A stretch of 64,000 nt of DNA from Echinicola strongylocentroti (GCF_003260975.1 NZ_CP030041.1:1969001-2033000); one strand, 5' to 3'. Shown: positions 1 through 8,794, numbered from the stretch's first letter. Translations and numbers: made by a program. Notes: generated by a model from the letters alone, not told the origin.

Positions 1-1431
1 CATACACATCTCCGGCCTCTCCGACAGTCCCGTTTTCACCAGGGTTGCCAGTGCCGCTCCGCGTAACATCAAAACTCTTCTCCGTTCCGTCAACAGCCCG
101 GTGCGTTACCTTACCGTCAGCTACCGTAATGCCGTCAGTGGTCTGTTCCCACTCTCCCGTATCAGGGTTGATGACATAGGTCGCTCCCGTGCTGTTGTCG
201 ATGTAGACATCGCCGGCCTCACCGGGCGTACCGTTGTCGTTCGGGTCACCTTCGTCAACAGTGATCAAATCTCCTTCACCGCCTACTTTTGTCCATGCTG
301 TCCCGTCGTGGGAATAGACATCACCGGTCGACTCGTCGACATACACATCTCCGGCCTCTCCGACAGTCCCGTTTTCACCAGGGTTGCCAGTACCGCTCTG
401 CGTAACATCAAAGCTCTTCTCCGTTCCGTCAACAGCCCGGTGCGTTACCTTACCGTCAGCTACCGTAATGCCGTCAGTGGCCTGTTCCCACTCTCCCGTA
501 TCAGGGTTGATGACATAGGTCGCTCCCGTGCTGTTGTCGATGTAGACATCGCCGGCCTCACCGGGCGTACCGTTGTCGTTCGGGTCACCTTCGTCAACAG
601 TGATCAAATCTCCTTCACCGCCTACTTTTGTCCATGCTGTCCCGTCGTGGGAATAGACATCACCGGTCGACTCGTCGACATACACATCTCCGGCCTCTCC
701 GACAGTCCCGTTTTCACCAGGGTTGCCAGTGCCGCTCCGCGTAACATCAAAGCTCTTCTCCGTTCCGTCAACAGCCCGGTGCGTTACCTTACCGTCAGCT
801 ACCGTAATGCCGTCAGTGGCCTGTTCCCACTCTCCCGTATCAGGGTTGATGACATAGGTCGCTCCCGTGCTGTTGTCGATGTAGACATCGCCGGCCTCAC
901 CTGGTGTACCGTTGTCGTTCGGGTCACCTTCGTCAACAGTGATCAAATCTCCTTCACCGCCTACTTTTGTCCATGCTGTCCCGTCGTGGGAATAGACATC
1001 ACCGGTCGACTCGTCGACATACACATCTCCGGCCTCTCCGACAGTCCCGTTTTCACCAGGGTTGCCAGTACCGCTCTGCGTAACATCAAAGCTCTTCTCC
1101 GTTCCGTCAACAGCCCGGTGCGTTACCTTACCGTCAGCTACCGTAATGCCGTCAGTGGCCTGTTCCCACTCTCCCGTATCAGGGTTGATGACATAGGTCG
1201 CTCCCGTGCTGTTGTCGATGTAGACATCGCCGGCCTCACCGGGCGTACCGTTGTCGTTCGGGTCACCTTCGTCAACAGTGATCAAATCTCCTTCACCGCC
1301 TACTTTTGTCCATGCTGTCCCGTCGTGGGAATAGACATCACCGGTCGACTCGTCGACATACACATCTCCGGCCTCTCCGACAGTCCCGTTTTCACCAGGG
1401 TTGCCAGTGCCGCTCCGCGTAACATCGAAGC
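1..1431 (-). repeat. Tandem 339-bp (113-aa) repeats inside the large surface protein
   Basis: Copies begin at 1, 340, 679 and 1018, with a fifth partial copy from 1357 to about 1431, so the period is exactly 339 bp and keeps the reading frame. Copies differ at only a few bases. One variant (tgccgctccgcg versus taccgctctgcg) alternates between successive copies, which suggests a 678-bp higher-order unit. The array continues beyond the left edge. Confidence 0.95.
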
Positions 1432-2419
1432 TTACTTCCGTATTGTTCTCGGAGGTGTAAGTATACGTACCAACGCCATTGTCAACCAAGGTAGTCACCG
1501 TCTCGTACTCTTTTACAATCTCTTCTATATTGATAACGTGCTCATCACCTTCTTCATCCGCATAGGTAATATTATCACCATCATAGTATACATTTCCGCC
1601 AACGTTCTTGATCAGCTCCGTGATGGACTTATTTACAGTCTCATTGTTGACGATATCCCCAAATTTCTTGATTACATCAGCAGGCACGTTTATTATAGTC
1701 TCCAGTCCCACTTCGTTCGTATAGGAATACGTTCCATCACCGTTATCCACGAGTGTAGAGGTTGTTTCATCCAATAAGGATTCAATGCTAATCTCTACTA
1801 AATCTCCCTTTTCATTGGTATAGCTAAATGAATCACCGTCATAGTAGACATTCCCTCCATTTTTCTCAATAATCGTTACCAGTTCGTTCAGAATCTCAAC
1901 ATTGTTAATGATCTCGGTAAAATTATTCACAACGTCAGAAGGAACATTTATGATAGTCTCCTCTCCATTCTCATTGGTATACAGGTATGTTCCATTCTCC
2001 TTTTCTTCCAAAGTAGAAGTTGTTTCCTGCAATAAATCACTGATGGCTATATGTACCAAATCCCCCTCTTCATTTACGTAGAAGAACTGATTTTTTTCGG
2101 GATCAAAGATCACATTATTGGCATCATCACCAGTAGATTTCAACCCCATCCACTTATTTTCAAACCAGTAATAATAACCTGGCGAAATCAAATCGCTATC
2201 AGTGGTATTAAAAACCAATAAGCTCTCTACATTTCCTTGGGATATCGTTTCGTTATCCGTAACGCTCACAAGGGCTATCCTTGGGATCAACACCCCCCTA
2301 TCCGATGAAACTATCTCAAGTTGAGATGATGGGTTTGGTGTGGTTGTCCCTATCCCTACTTGAGCATTTGCATACCCTGCTCCTAGGCAAAACAGCAACA
2401 CTAAAAGTAAATTTTTCAT
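1..2419 (-). CDS. Very large secreted repeat protein, N-terminal part (C-terminus off the left edge)
   Basis: Reading the minus strand from the ATG at 2419 gives at least 806 codons without a stop. A signal peptide (MKNLLLVLLFCLGAGYANA, cut before QVGIG) is followed by a VGIGTTTPNPSSQLEI head, seen in many Bacteroidota exported, tail-fibre-like surface proteins. Residues about 80-330 contain diverged ~86-aa units with a GGNVYYDGD...YTNEKGD pattern. From about residue 330 on come near-identical 113-aa repeats rich in Gly/Asp/Thr (GEAGDVYVDESTGDVY and GEAGDVYIDNSTGATY half-units). It is last in an operon with PorP/SprF-, OmpA- and T9SS-type-B genes, 41 bp after the upstream stop. A T9SS-exported adhesin is inferred; the C-terminal sorting domain that would prove it is outside the window. 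The repeat part is GC-richer than the flanks. A long open frame on the opposite strand here is an artefact of the repeats. Confidence 0.85.
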   Translation of the reverse strand, partial: MKNLLLVLLFCLGAGYANAQVGIGTTTPNPSSQLEIVSSDRGVLIPRIALVSVTDNETISQGNVESLLVFNTTDSDLISPGYYYWFENKWMGLKSTGDDANNVIFDPEKNQFFYVNEEGDLVHIAISDLLQETTSTLEEKENGTYLYTNENGEETIINVPSDVVNNFTEIINNVEILNELVTIIEKNGGNVYYDGDSFSYTNEKGDLVEISIESLLDETTSTLVDNGDGTYSYTNEVGLETIINVPADVIKKFGDIVNNETVNKSITELIKNVGGNVYYDGDNITYADEEGDEHVINIEEIVKEYETVTTLVDNGVGTYTYTSENNTEVSFDVTRSGTGNPGENGTVGEAGDVYVDESTGDVYSHDGTAWTKVGGEGDLITVDEGDPNDNGTPGEAGDVYIDNSTGATYVINPDTGEWEQATDGITVADGKVTHRAVDGTEKSFDVTQSGTGNPGENGTVGEAGDVYVDESTGDVYSHDGTAWTKVGGEGDLITVDEGDPNDNGTPGEAGDVYIDNSTGATYVINPDTGEWEQATDGITVADGKVTHRAVDGTEKSFDVTRSGTGNPGENGTVGEAGDVYVDESTGDVYSHDGTAWTKVGGEGDLITVDEGDPNDNGTPGEAGDVYIDNSTGATYVINPDTGEWEQATDGITVADGKVTHRAVDGTEKSFDVTQSGTGNPGENGTVGEAGDVYVDESTGDVYSHDGTAWTKVGGEGDLITVDEGDPNDNGTPGEAGDVYIDNSTGATYVINPDTGEWEQTTDGITVADGKVTHRAVDGTEKSFDVTRSGTGNPGENGTVGEAGDVY

Positions 2420-2460
2420 GCTCATATTATTTTGTTCAAATTTCTTACAATTTTATTTTG

Positions 2461-4059
2461 TTATTTCAATGGGTCTGTTGTTACCTGAACCCAACCTTTA
2501 AACTCATCCTGTTCGCCATTTTCAAACAGGACCTCTAATACATAAAAGTAGGTTCCATCAACCAAGCCTTTAGCTGCCCAATCATTTTGATAATCTTCAG
2601 CTTCAAATACGTGGTCACCCAGCCGATTAAAGATGGTAATCCTATTTTCCTTAAATCTATTCAATCCATTGATGATGAAAGTGTCGTTCTCCAAATCGCC
2701 ATTAGGTGTAATGACATTAGGAACAAAGAACTTATTTACTTTATTAATATCTTGATCTTCGTTATCCTCTGGATTTGTATCTTCTTCTGCTGAATTCACA
2801 TTTACTGCATTCATGATCGTTCCTTCTTTTTCCGTGGTAATGATCAGTGTAATGACCATTTCGTCTCCTGCAAGAAATTCAGGAATGCTCCACATCAATG
2901 TCTGCCCAGACACTTCCAACTCATATTCTAAGAGCCCAAATGCCGACTCTACGGTCATCTCCTTATAGCGGGTTCCTGGAGGAAGATTGTCTACCAACAC
3001 CACATCAGTAGCATTGGCCTCACTGTTATTTTGCACTCGGATTTCATACTCCAACTCATCCCCTTCCCATACCACTTTCTCAAATGAGGTCTTGGTAACC
3101 CGCAAATCGGTAGTTCCACTTTGTACCAAAGCAAAGGTATACACGCCTCTGACGTTAAGCTGCGCCTTGGCGGTGACAGTGTAGTTCTCAGCATCTACTA
3201 CCCCACCTAAGTCCATCCATTGATCTTCTTCCTCATTCCATTTTGCGATATGGATATTGCTCTTTTCTTCACCTAGGATAAATGCCGGTGTGGTCACATC
3301 TCGCCAAGAGAGCATCACATCTATATCCTGCCCTCCACCGCTTATCCAGCTCAAGACCCAATACTCCGAATCATCAATAGCTTGAATTTGTGATTCTCTT
3401 TTTGCGCGTGGGTAGCTCGGGTCGGGGTCCTCAAAGAAATACTTGGTTTCGGCCGAATACAAAACACCAGCGGGGGAGTATGACATACCATCACGCCTAA
3501 AGTACCCCCCATCACCAACTGGGCACACAAAATCATCATTACCATTCTTCTGGATCAACCCGTCTACATGGCTATCATCCGAAGTATTGCTGTGGGTCGC
3601 ACCATTTTCGAAAATGATCCGCCCTCCGTATTCGTCACCCTGGACAATCCCACGAGAAAAGTCTCCGTTTCCTGCAACACTCAACCCCCCTCCCAAATGG
3701 AAGGCGTATTGGTCATTGCCATTATCAAAAAGAACATCATTGAGCTCTGCAACCTGGCTACCGGTAATTTCTTGAATCCCCGAAAACCCTACAAATCGCG
3801 TCATTCCTCCATTACTTCCTTTCGTAAAACTGACCTTTCCATCATTTCTAAAATGGGAATAGACGTACAGGTCTCCATCATTTACCATGGATCCGTCTTT
3901 ACTAATTTCCAAAGCAAACAAGGTAGAAACCGTTGTTCCTTCCTTGATAGTCATCAAGCCATGATTAGTAGTCTGTGCATTGGCTATGCCACCAACCACC
4001 ATTAGGATCATAAGAGCCTGACTAGCTATAAGCGATATTTTATTTCTTCGTGGCATCAT
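2461..4059 (-). CDS. DUF11 protein with T9SS type-B (gliding-motility) C-terminal sorting domain
   Basis: This 532-aa exported protein begins with a signal peptide ending GGIANA|QTT. Residues about 25-310 are Gly/Asn-rich beta-type sequence without a family I recognise. Residues about 320-430 are a DUF11-like Ig domain (VQNNSEANATDVVLVDNLPPG). The last ~90 residues form the CHU_C/type-B sorting domain: FVPNVITPNGDLENDTF, ITIFNRLGDHVFEAEDYQNDW, DGTYFYVLEV. Such domains direct export by the type IX system and usually depend on a partner PorP/SprF protein, which is encoded two genes upstream. The start overlaps the upstream stop (ATGATG), indicating translational coupling. Cell-surface or secreted location is well supported; the specific role is unknown. 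Confidence 0.85.
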   Translation of the reverse strand: MMPRRNKISLIASQALMILMVVGGIANAQTTNHGLMTIKEGTTVSTLFALEISKDGSMVNDGDLYVYSHFRNDGKVSFTKGSNGGMTRFVGFSGIQEITGSQVAELNDVLFDNGNDQYAFHLGGGLSVAGNGDFSRGIVQGDEYGGRIIFENGATHSNTSDDSHVDGLIQKNGNDDFVCPVGDGGYFRRDGMSYSPAGVLYSAETKYFFEDPDPSYPRAKRESQIQAIDDSEYWVLSWISGGGQDIDVMLSWRDVTTPAFILGEEKSNIHIAKWNEEEDQWMDLGGVVDAENYTVTAKAQLNVRGVYTFALVQSGTTDLRVTKTSFEKVVWEGDELEYEIRVQNNSEANATDVVLVDNLPPGTRYKEMTVESAFGLLEYELEVSGQTLMWSIPEFLAGDEMVITLIITTEKEGTIMNAVNVNSAEEDTNPEDNEDQDINKVNKFFVPNVITPNGDLENDTFIINGLNRFKENRITIFNRLGDHVFEAEDYQNDWAAKGLVDGTYFYVLEVLFENGEQDEFKGWVQVTTDPLK

Positions 4060-6371
4060 TTAATTTCAATTATTATTTCTTGTAACCCCATATCAAAAGA
4101 AGCCATCCGAGACCGATGCTTGGCCTCAAGAACACCATCTTCACTCTCAAACCATTTCTTGGACAGTCTTTGCGAGGAAATTCCCTTTCCCTTCAAATAG
4201 TCCACAGCCATGGATACCCTGTCCTCAAAGACCGCTTGATTGGAAGCTCCTACAAAAAGCAACTCAACTTCCCGATTCATCTCCAAAAACAGGTTCAATC
4301 GCTCTAACGTCATCAATTGCTCTCCTCCCAGGTATTCCTCTCCTGTCTTAAAATCCAACTTGTCCGCCTCCGCTTTCTTAAGCAACTCATCAAGAGAGCT
4401 AGTAAGTGAACAGTAGTCTTTGTACTCTTTTATATTGGACATCCAATCCTGGACAGAAACCTTAAGAACGAGTTCGCTTCGTCGGTTAAGTTGATGTTGG
4501 TCTTCGCTACAGTCTTTTCCATCAGGACAATCTACCGCCAAACTTTCCTCTCCAAACCAATTGGCATTTATCCGTTCTTTTGAAATCCCCTTCGCTTCCA
4601 AGTAATCCCTCACGGACTTTGCCCTGCTCTTACTCAATCGCTGATTATAGCGATGAGTAGCCCTAGAGTCCGTATGAGAAGATACTTCCAGTGCTAACTG
4701 GGGGTACATCCTCATCACCTCAGCTACATCATCAAGGATTTCATGCTCAGTCCTTCGGATATGGCTCCTGTCAAGATCATAGTAGATGATTTCTGTAATG
4801 GCCATATCAGCTGTCGGTATCTTGGCCAAATAATACGCTCTATTGATTGTCCCTGAATCCAACCCGACACTCGATATACTTTTATCGACCACTGGAAAAT
4901 AGCCTTCGAGATCAATTTTGACCTGGAACCTTTGCTCTGCTGACAAATCGGCCAAAAATGTTCCTTCTTCTTTACTTTTCCATTCCACGCTTTCCCCGTC
5001 GACTTGTTGAAGGGCCACTTGAACATTATCCAAAACGTTTCCGTTGCAATCCATCACCTTTGCCAGTAGTTTTCTCCGAGCTGGAAGTAATTGATAAATA
5101 TCATCTAGGCCTTCTTCCCCTTTTCTATTGGAGCTTATATAGATTTCATCTTCACTGTACTGCCGATAAGCAAAGTCATCACTTACCGAATTGATGTTCT
5201 CACCCATATTGACTACCTGGCCAAAGACCTCATCTGTGAGTGACTTGGTAGAAAAAATATCTAATCCCCCATAACCGGAATGGCCATCTGACGCAAAATA
5301 GAATTTGCCTTTATATGCAAATGGATCTCTTTCATTGGACTTTGAATTGATGTTCTCTCCCAAATTTGCAGGAGCCGAAAAAATCAATCTATCACCTTCT
5401 TTGAAATAGGTGACATAGTACAGGTCGTAGCCTCCATATCCGCCTTCCATGTTGGAAGCAAAGTATAACCGGCTAGTCTCTTGATCGGCATAAGGTGTGA
5501 TCAGGCCATACTTAAGCGGCGAATTTCTCGGAAATGGCTGGGCAAACAAGAGTCTACCCCCCTTATTAATTTGCCCATAATACAGCTCCGGCTGTATCTC
5601 AAAATCCCGGCTTTTAACCTCGTCCTTAAGGTCCCTTGTAACGGAAAAGAACATATAGTCCACATCTTCGACAGTAACTAAGCTCGGATCACTTACGTGC
5701 ATAAATCCACTCCCTTCCATATTCACCAAAGCAATATTACCCTCAGTATCCTCACGGTAAATTTTAAGGTAATCACGTCCGGTCCATTCATAGATGTCAT
5801 CGTCGTACACTTTATCCTTAGCATCAAACCGAAGTTTTTTCACCGGAACGTCATTGCCAAGCTGCTCTCCCCTGTCAGATACAAAATAGCGATTCCCATT
5901 TGCGTCTTTAGCAAGGATAAAGTCGGCTGCCGGGCTGTTGATATCCTCCAGGTACTTTACCGGATCTCCTCCCTCATTGCCAGAAGCAGGCATTGAATCC
6001 TCCTGCTGATGCTCCTTTTGGGTTATCCCGTTTTCTATCAAGTAATCCGACATTTGGTCTCTTTTACCAACGGCTTGGGCCGCTGCTAGGAAACCTGCAA
6101 TATCTTCATCCGTATATTCATCACTAAAAACAAATGCCTTCTTCCACCATTCAATGGCAAGGTTGTATTCATTGTTTTTTGAATGACAATAAGCTACATT
6201 TTTGGCGGAGGTGTAGGTAGCCCTTTTGTCAAAGGCCTTTTCATACACTTCTGCAGCCACCTTATAATTCATCTGCTCCTTTTGCTGACCAGCATACCTG
6301 AGCAGTGAATGTTGGGCATTAGCGGTCAAAGCCACCAATAAAACCGATATTATTACAACAATTCTCTTCAT
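4056..6371 (-). CDS. PorE/SprD-like TPR-PD40-OmpA outer-membrane protein
   Basis: The 771-aa protein has a signal peptide (MKRIVVIISVLLVALTANA|Q), TPR-like helices (about residues 20-120), PD40/WD40-like blades (about 150-430; YGGYDLYY, SGYGGLDIFS, LDDIYQL), a carboxypeptidase-regulatory-like domain (about 435-520) and an OmpA peptidoglycan-binding domain (about 524-638; SSHTDSRATHRYNQRLSKSRA). This order matches PorE, the T9SS component that ties the machine to peptidoglycan, and SprD-type proteins. The last ~90 residues look like a second, decayed OmpA domain. The MKR start gives a clean signal peptide and sits 2 bp past the porP stop; an ATG 12 bp upstream (at 6383) would overlap porP by 10 bp. 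Confidence 0.85.
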   Translation of the reverse strand: MKRIVVIISVLLVALTANAQHSLLRYAGQQKEQMNYKVAAEVYEKAFDKRATYTSAKNVAYCHSKNNEYNLAIEWWKKAFVFSDEYTDEDIAGFLAAAQAVGKRDQMSDYLIENGITQKEHQQEDSMPASGNEGGDPVKYLEDINSPAADFILAKDANGNRYFVSDRGEQLGNDVPVKKLRFDAKDKVYDDDIYEWTGRDYLKIYREDTEGNIALVNMEGSGFMHVSDPSLVTVEDVDYMFFSVTRDLKDEVKSRDFEIQPELYYGQINKGGRLLFAQPFPRNSPLKYGLITPYADQETSRLYFASNMEGGYGGYDLYYVTYFKEGDRLIFSAPANLGENINSKSNERDPFAYKGKFYFASDGHSGYGGLDIFSTKSLTDEVFGQVVNMGENINSVSDDFAYRQYSEDEIYISSNRKGEEGLDDIYQLLPARRKLLAKVMDCNGNVLDNVQVALQQVDGESVEWKSKEEGTFLADLSAEQRFQVKIDLEGYFPVVDKSISSVGLDSGTINRAYYLAKIPTADMAITEIIYYDLDRSHIRRTEHEILDDVAEVMRMYPQLALEVSSHTDSRATHRYNQRLSKSRAKSVRDYLEAKGISKERINANWFGEESLAVDCPDGKDCSEDQHQLNRRSELVLKVSVQDWMSNIKEYKDYCSLTSSLDELLKKAEADKLDFKTGEEYLGGEQLMTLERLNLFLEMNREVELLFVGASNQAVFEDRVSMAVDYLKGKGISSQRLSKKWFESEDGVLEAKHRSRMASFDMGLQEIIIEIK

Positions 6372-6373
6372 AA

Positions 6374-7342
6374 TTAAAACCATCTTTGGTTCCTCATCTT
6401 GACTTTCTTTGGAGACAAATAATATCCCAAGGATATTTCATGGGAGTTGTGCCTTTTATTCTGCAGGACATTCATATTTACATCATAGGCATAGCCTACC
6501 CGAAAGTTTTCTACAGCGAAAATCTCCACGATTAATGCCACAGCATTTCGGTTGCTCAAATTCTCTTGTAGATTGCTTTTCCAGGCTTTTGTGTTTGTCC
6601 TATAAGATCCTCCCAACCATAGCCTATCATAGAACAGAAACAGAGCGTTCAAGTCTATATTGGTAGGTGCTCCCTTTACCTCTTTGACCAAAAAAGACGG
6701 CTTAAAGGATAAATTATCAGAGAGCGGTACCAAACCACCGGCTGTGAGATAGAAATGGAATGCCTGATAACCACGGCCAATCCCCTGCTTTTCAAACACT
6801 TTGTTATTTATAACATTGTAAGCACTGATTCCCGCATAAAAATTTGAGGTATGATAGAATAACCCCAAATTCAGGTTTGGATCCAATACATTGACAACCC
6901 CTTCACGAATAAGTTCATCATCTTCATGAACCGCCTCCAGCATATTAAAGTCTATCTGATAGTCAGAAACACCAGCACTGATCCCAAGTCCCAAGAATCC
7001 ATCATAGCCTACCTGAATACGGTACGCATAGGTCAACATGGCTCCGATTGTCTTAGAAGGCCCTAGTTCATCATGTAAAAAAGAAACACCAAAACCCATT
7101 GTTCCTTCATTGGCACTGAAATCTGCTGATAAAGACATCGTTTTGGGAGCCCCAGGAAAGTTTGCCCATTGAGAGCGATAGGTAGACTGAATATACCCTT
7201 CCTCCTTATAGCCTGCGTAACCAGGGTTAATGGAAAGTCCATTAAATATGTATTGACTAAACTGGGGAAGTTGTTGAGCATGCCCTTCCATGATGCCCAT
7301 GGCAAACACACAAAAAACTGCCACTTGTAATAATTTTCCCAT
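6374..7342 (-). CDS. PorP/SprF family type IX secretion membrane protein
   Basis: The 322-aa protein has a signal peptide (to GHA|QQ) followed by the hallmark PorP/SprF opening QLPQFSQYIFNGLSINPGYAG, then alternating beta strands to a C-terminal KVKMRNQRWF. Family members are outer-membrane beta-barrels that handle individual T9SS type-B cargo (SprF with SprB in Flavobacterium). It is the first gene of the operon. The genes downstream encode an OmpA/PD40 protein, a type-B cargo and a repeat protein, so this is probably their dedicated export partner. AT-rich DNA upstream presumably holds the operon promoter; the nearest near-match to a -7 box (CTATTTGAGC, minus strand, just upstream of the start) is weak. 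Confidence 0.93.
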   Translation of the reverse strand: MGKLLQVAVFCVFAMGIMEGHAQQLPQFSQYIFNGLSINPGYAGYKEEGYIQSTYRSQWANFPGAPKTMSLSADFSANEGTMGFGVSFLHDELGPSKTIGAMLTYAYRIQVGYDGFLGLGISAGVSDYQIDFNMLEAVHEDDELIREGVVNVLDPNLNLGLFYHTSNFYAGISAYNVINNKVFEKQGIGRGYQAFHFYLTAGGLVPLSDNLSFKPSFLVKEVKGAPTNIDLNALFLFYDRLWLGGSYRTNTKAWKSNLQENLSNRNAVALIVEIFAVENFRVGYAYDVNMNVLQNKRHNSHEISLGYYLSPKKVKMRNQRWF

Positions 7343-7991
7343 AGCTCAAATAGTTTAATTCCTAAATTGGATTATTTTTATTCCATTGTTTATGAAGTAT
7401 GTTGCTGAGACAGCATTAATAAGTAAAAAAGGCAATCACTATTTACCATCACTTATCAACTAGTCAAATACACTTAACCGTCATTAACACAAATGACTAA
7501 AGTTTTTTGTTCATATAATAAAAATCGCCTACGCACATATACGCAACTTGGTAAAGTATCCATACACACATATACTCAAAATTATTTTAATAATATTAAA
7601 CAGTTAAATTATTACATTAACATTTCCATAATTCAAAATTATATAACTTTTACAAATTAAAGTAAAAACTAAAAATCACAGCTATCCATGGCAACTGGCA
7701 GTAATTAGAATAATCCTATTATACTGAAATATCTAAGCATTTTTCGTAATATCAATTGAGCAAAAATGATTTTGATTTGAGAATAAAATTCATGGTATTT
7801 GTGTAAAAATCACCAAAGTGAATGCCCATGAACAATCATTTTCATCAAGCTCATTGGCTATTATCGACATTGAAAAAAATCAAACCCCACTACAGGAAAT
7901 AGCAATTCGCAGACCTTATTGACCTCAGTTTCTATAAATCGGCACCATGAAGTGTAAAGACGAAAGCCTCAAAAGTGGACATTGCGTCCAG

Positions 7992-8167
7992 TTTAACCCG
8001 GAATATGCATTAGCCTATCTGTTGCGACCTGAAACTGCTTCAAAATCAGCCGTTTCACTTTAGTTTTCGGCATAACCGTAGCGGTGCTACGCTAATGCCT
8101 CCAAACTAACTGATTTTCTTGCAATTTCAGCTCTCACTACGATTCCTAACGCATAATCCGGGTTTAA
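7992..8167 (+). repeat. 176-bp foldback (MITE-like) element, copy A
   Basis: The element is an almost full-length imperfect palindrome. Its ends are ~22-bp inverted repeats (TTTAACCCGGAATATGCATTAG against TTAAACCCGGATTATGCGTTAG), inner arms pair through CTGAAA...AAAATCAG, and the centre is a perfect CGTAGC-GGT-GCTACG hairpin (8077-8091). An equally long copy lies in opposite orientation at 16120-16295. It has no coding capacity. A non-autonomous mobile element or REP-type structured repeat is inferred. Confidence 0.85.
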
Positions 8168-8255
8168 GAAAAAAAATCAGCGCAAACCTTAATCATCCGC
8201 GGCATCAGCGTTCTATTAGAGCCAACTAAAATTCCCTAGCTTTTCCGCTTGATCC
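8168..8255 (+). repeat. Second intergenic repeat segment, copy A
   Basis: The sequence AATCAGCGCAAACC...CATCAGCGTTCTATTAGAGCC through GCTTGATC has a clear reverse-complement relative at 16351-16431. Relative to the foldback element, order and orientation differ between the two loci, so it appears to be a separate repeat, not just part of the foldback unit. Confidence 0.65.
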
Positions 8256-8288
8256 TAACTAAACCTGAAAAATCTAAAAAACAAAAAC

Positions 8289-8334
8289 AAATGGGGAAAC
8301 TGCACGGCTTTGTAGCCTCACAACCTCCCCATTT
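8289..8334 (-). terminator. Hairpin terminator downstream of the HIT gene
   Basis: AAATGGGG (8289-8296) pairs with CCCCATTT (8327-8334), with an inner GGCT/AGCC stem, and minus-strand T-runs follow. It lies 18 bp past the HIT gene stop. Confidence 0.7.
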
Positions 8335-8352
8335 TAGTATACAGATCGTTCC

Positions 8353-8745
8353 TTACAACTTAGCTTTGATACGGACAGCGATATCTGCCAGCTCGTCATC
8401 GTTTAGCTTTAACTTCGGCTTTGTAAAATTGATATCGTCCATGGTATTGAGCGGTACCAAATGGACGTGAACATGGGGGACTTCCAGCCCAATGACTGCT
8501 ACTCCCACACGTGTACACTTGATGGATTTGTCAATGGCCTTGGCCACTTTTTTTGCAAAGACATTTAATCCGGCCAAGACTTCATCATCCAGGTCAAAGA
8601 TATAGTCCACTTCCTTTTTCGGGACTACGAGAACATGCCCTCTTACAAGTGGCATGATATCAAGAAATGCCATGTAATCGTCATCCTCCGCCACGATGTG
8701 ACCGGGGATTTCTCTGTTGATAATTTTCGTAAAAATACTTGCCAT
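8353..8745 (-). CDS. HIT-family nucleotide hydrolase/transferase
   Basis: The 130-aa protein is a typical HIT (Hint/PKCI-like) protein. The N-terminus reads IFTKIINREIPGHIVAEDDD. The catalytic histidine triad is HVHVHLVPL near residue 95, where the middle His forms the nucleotidyl intermediate in AMP-lysine or AMP-phosphoramidate hydrolysis. The start at MASIFTK is chosen because it matches family length; a longer in-frame ATG at 8793 would begin inside the greA terminator hairpin. It lies downstream of greA on the same strand, separated by that hairpin, and may be transcribed partly by read-through. Physiological substrate is unknown. Confidence 0.92.
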   Translation of the reverse strand: MASIFTKIINREIPGHIVAEDDDYMAFLDIMPLVRGHVLVVPKKEVDYIFDLDDEVLAGLNVFAKKVAKAIDKSIKCTRVGVAVIGLEVPHVHVHLVPLNTMDDINFTKPKLKLNDDELADIAVRIKAKL

Positions 8746-8755
8746 GGGGTAAAAA

Positions 8756-8790
8756 TAAAAAATCCCGAATGGAATACCATCGGGATCATG
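8756..8790 (-). terminator. Terminator between greA and the HIT gene
   Basis: On the minus strand ATCCCGATGG-tatt-CCATTCGGGAT is followed by TTTTTATTTTT. It sits immediately after the greA stop and inside the leader of the HIT gene. Confidence 0.75.
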
Positions 8791-8794
8791 CATT

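Larger units (their letters stand above)
7343..8288. other. About 1 kb intergenic region with repeats, no gene
   Basis: Stops are frequent in all frames and I see no credible gene. The first ~600 bp are very AT-rich and probably contain the promoter of the surface operon; TAATTTTG matches to the Bacteroidota -7 box occur on the minus strand at 7577-7584 and 7634-7641, but chance matches are likely in such sequence. The right part holds the 176-bp foldback element and a second repeat segment, listed separately. Confidence 0.7.

Noticed and set aside
1..1431. Regular repeats as a CRISPR array
   Set aside because: The 339-bp units are contiguous, in frame and without unique spacers; they are protein repeats.
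101..1777. 558-codon plus-strand open frame with internal repeats
   Set aside because: It is antisense to the repeat region of the secreted protein on the minus strand, which has a signal peptide, a family-like head and a sensible composition. The plus frame exists only because the repeats lack stops.
1..2419. Tail-fibre-like head as a sign of prophage
   Set aside because: No phage structural, integrase or lysis genes are nearby, and the gene is in a T9SS-type operon.
7343..8288. Short open frames in the long gap before the HIT gene
   Set aside because: They are short, AT-biased, lack family features, and overlap repeat elements.
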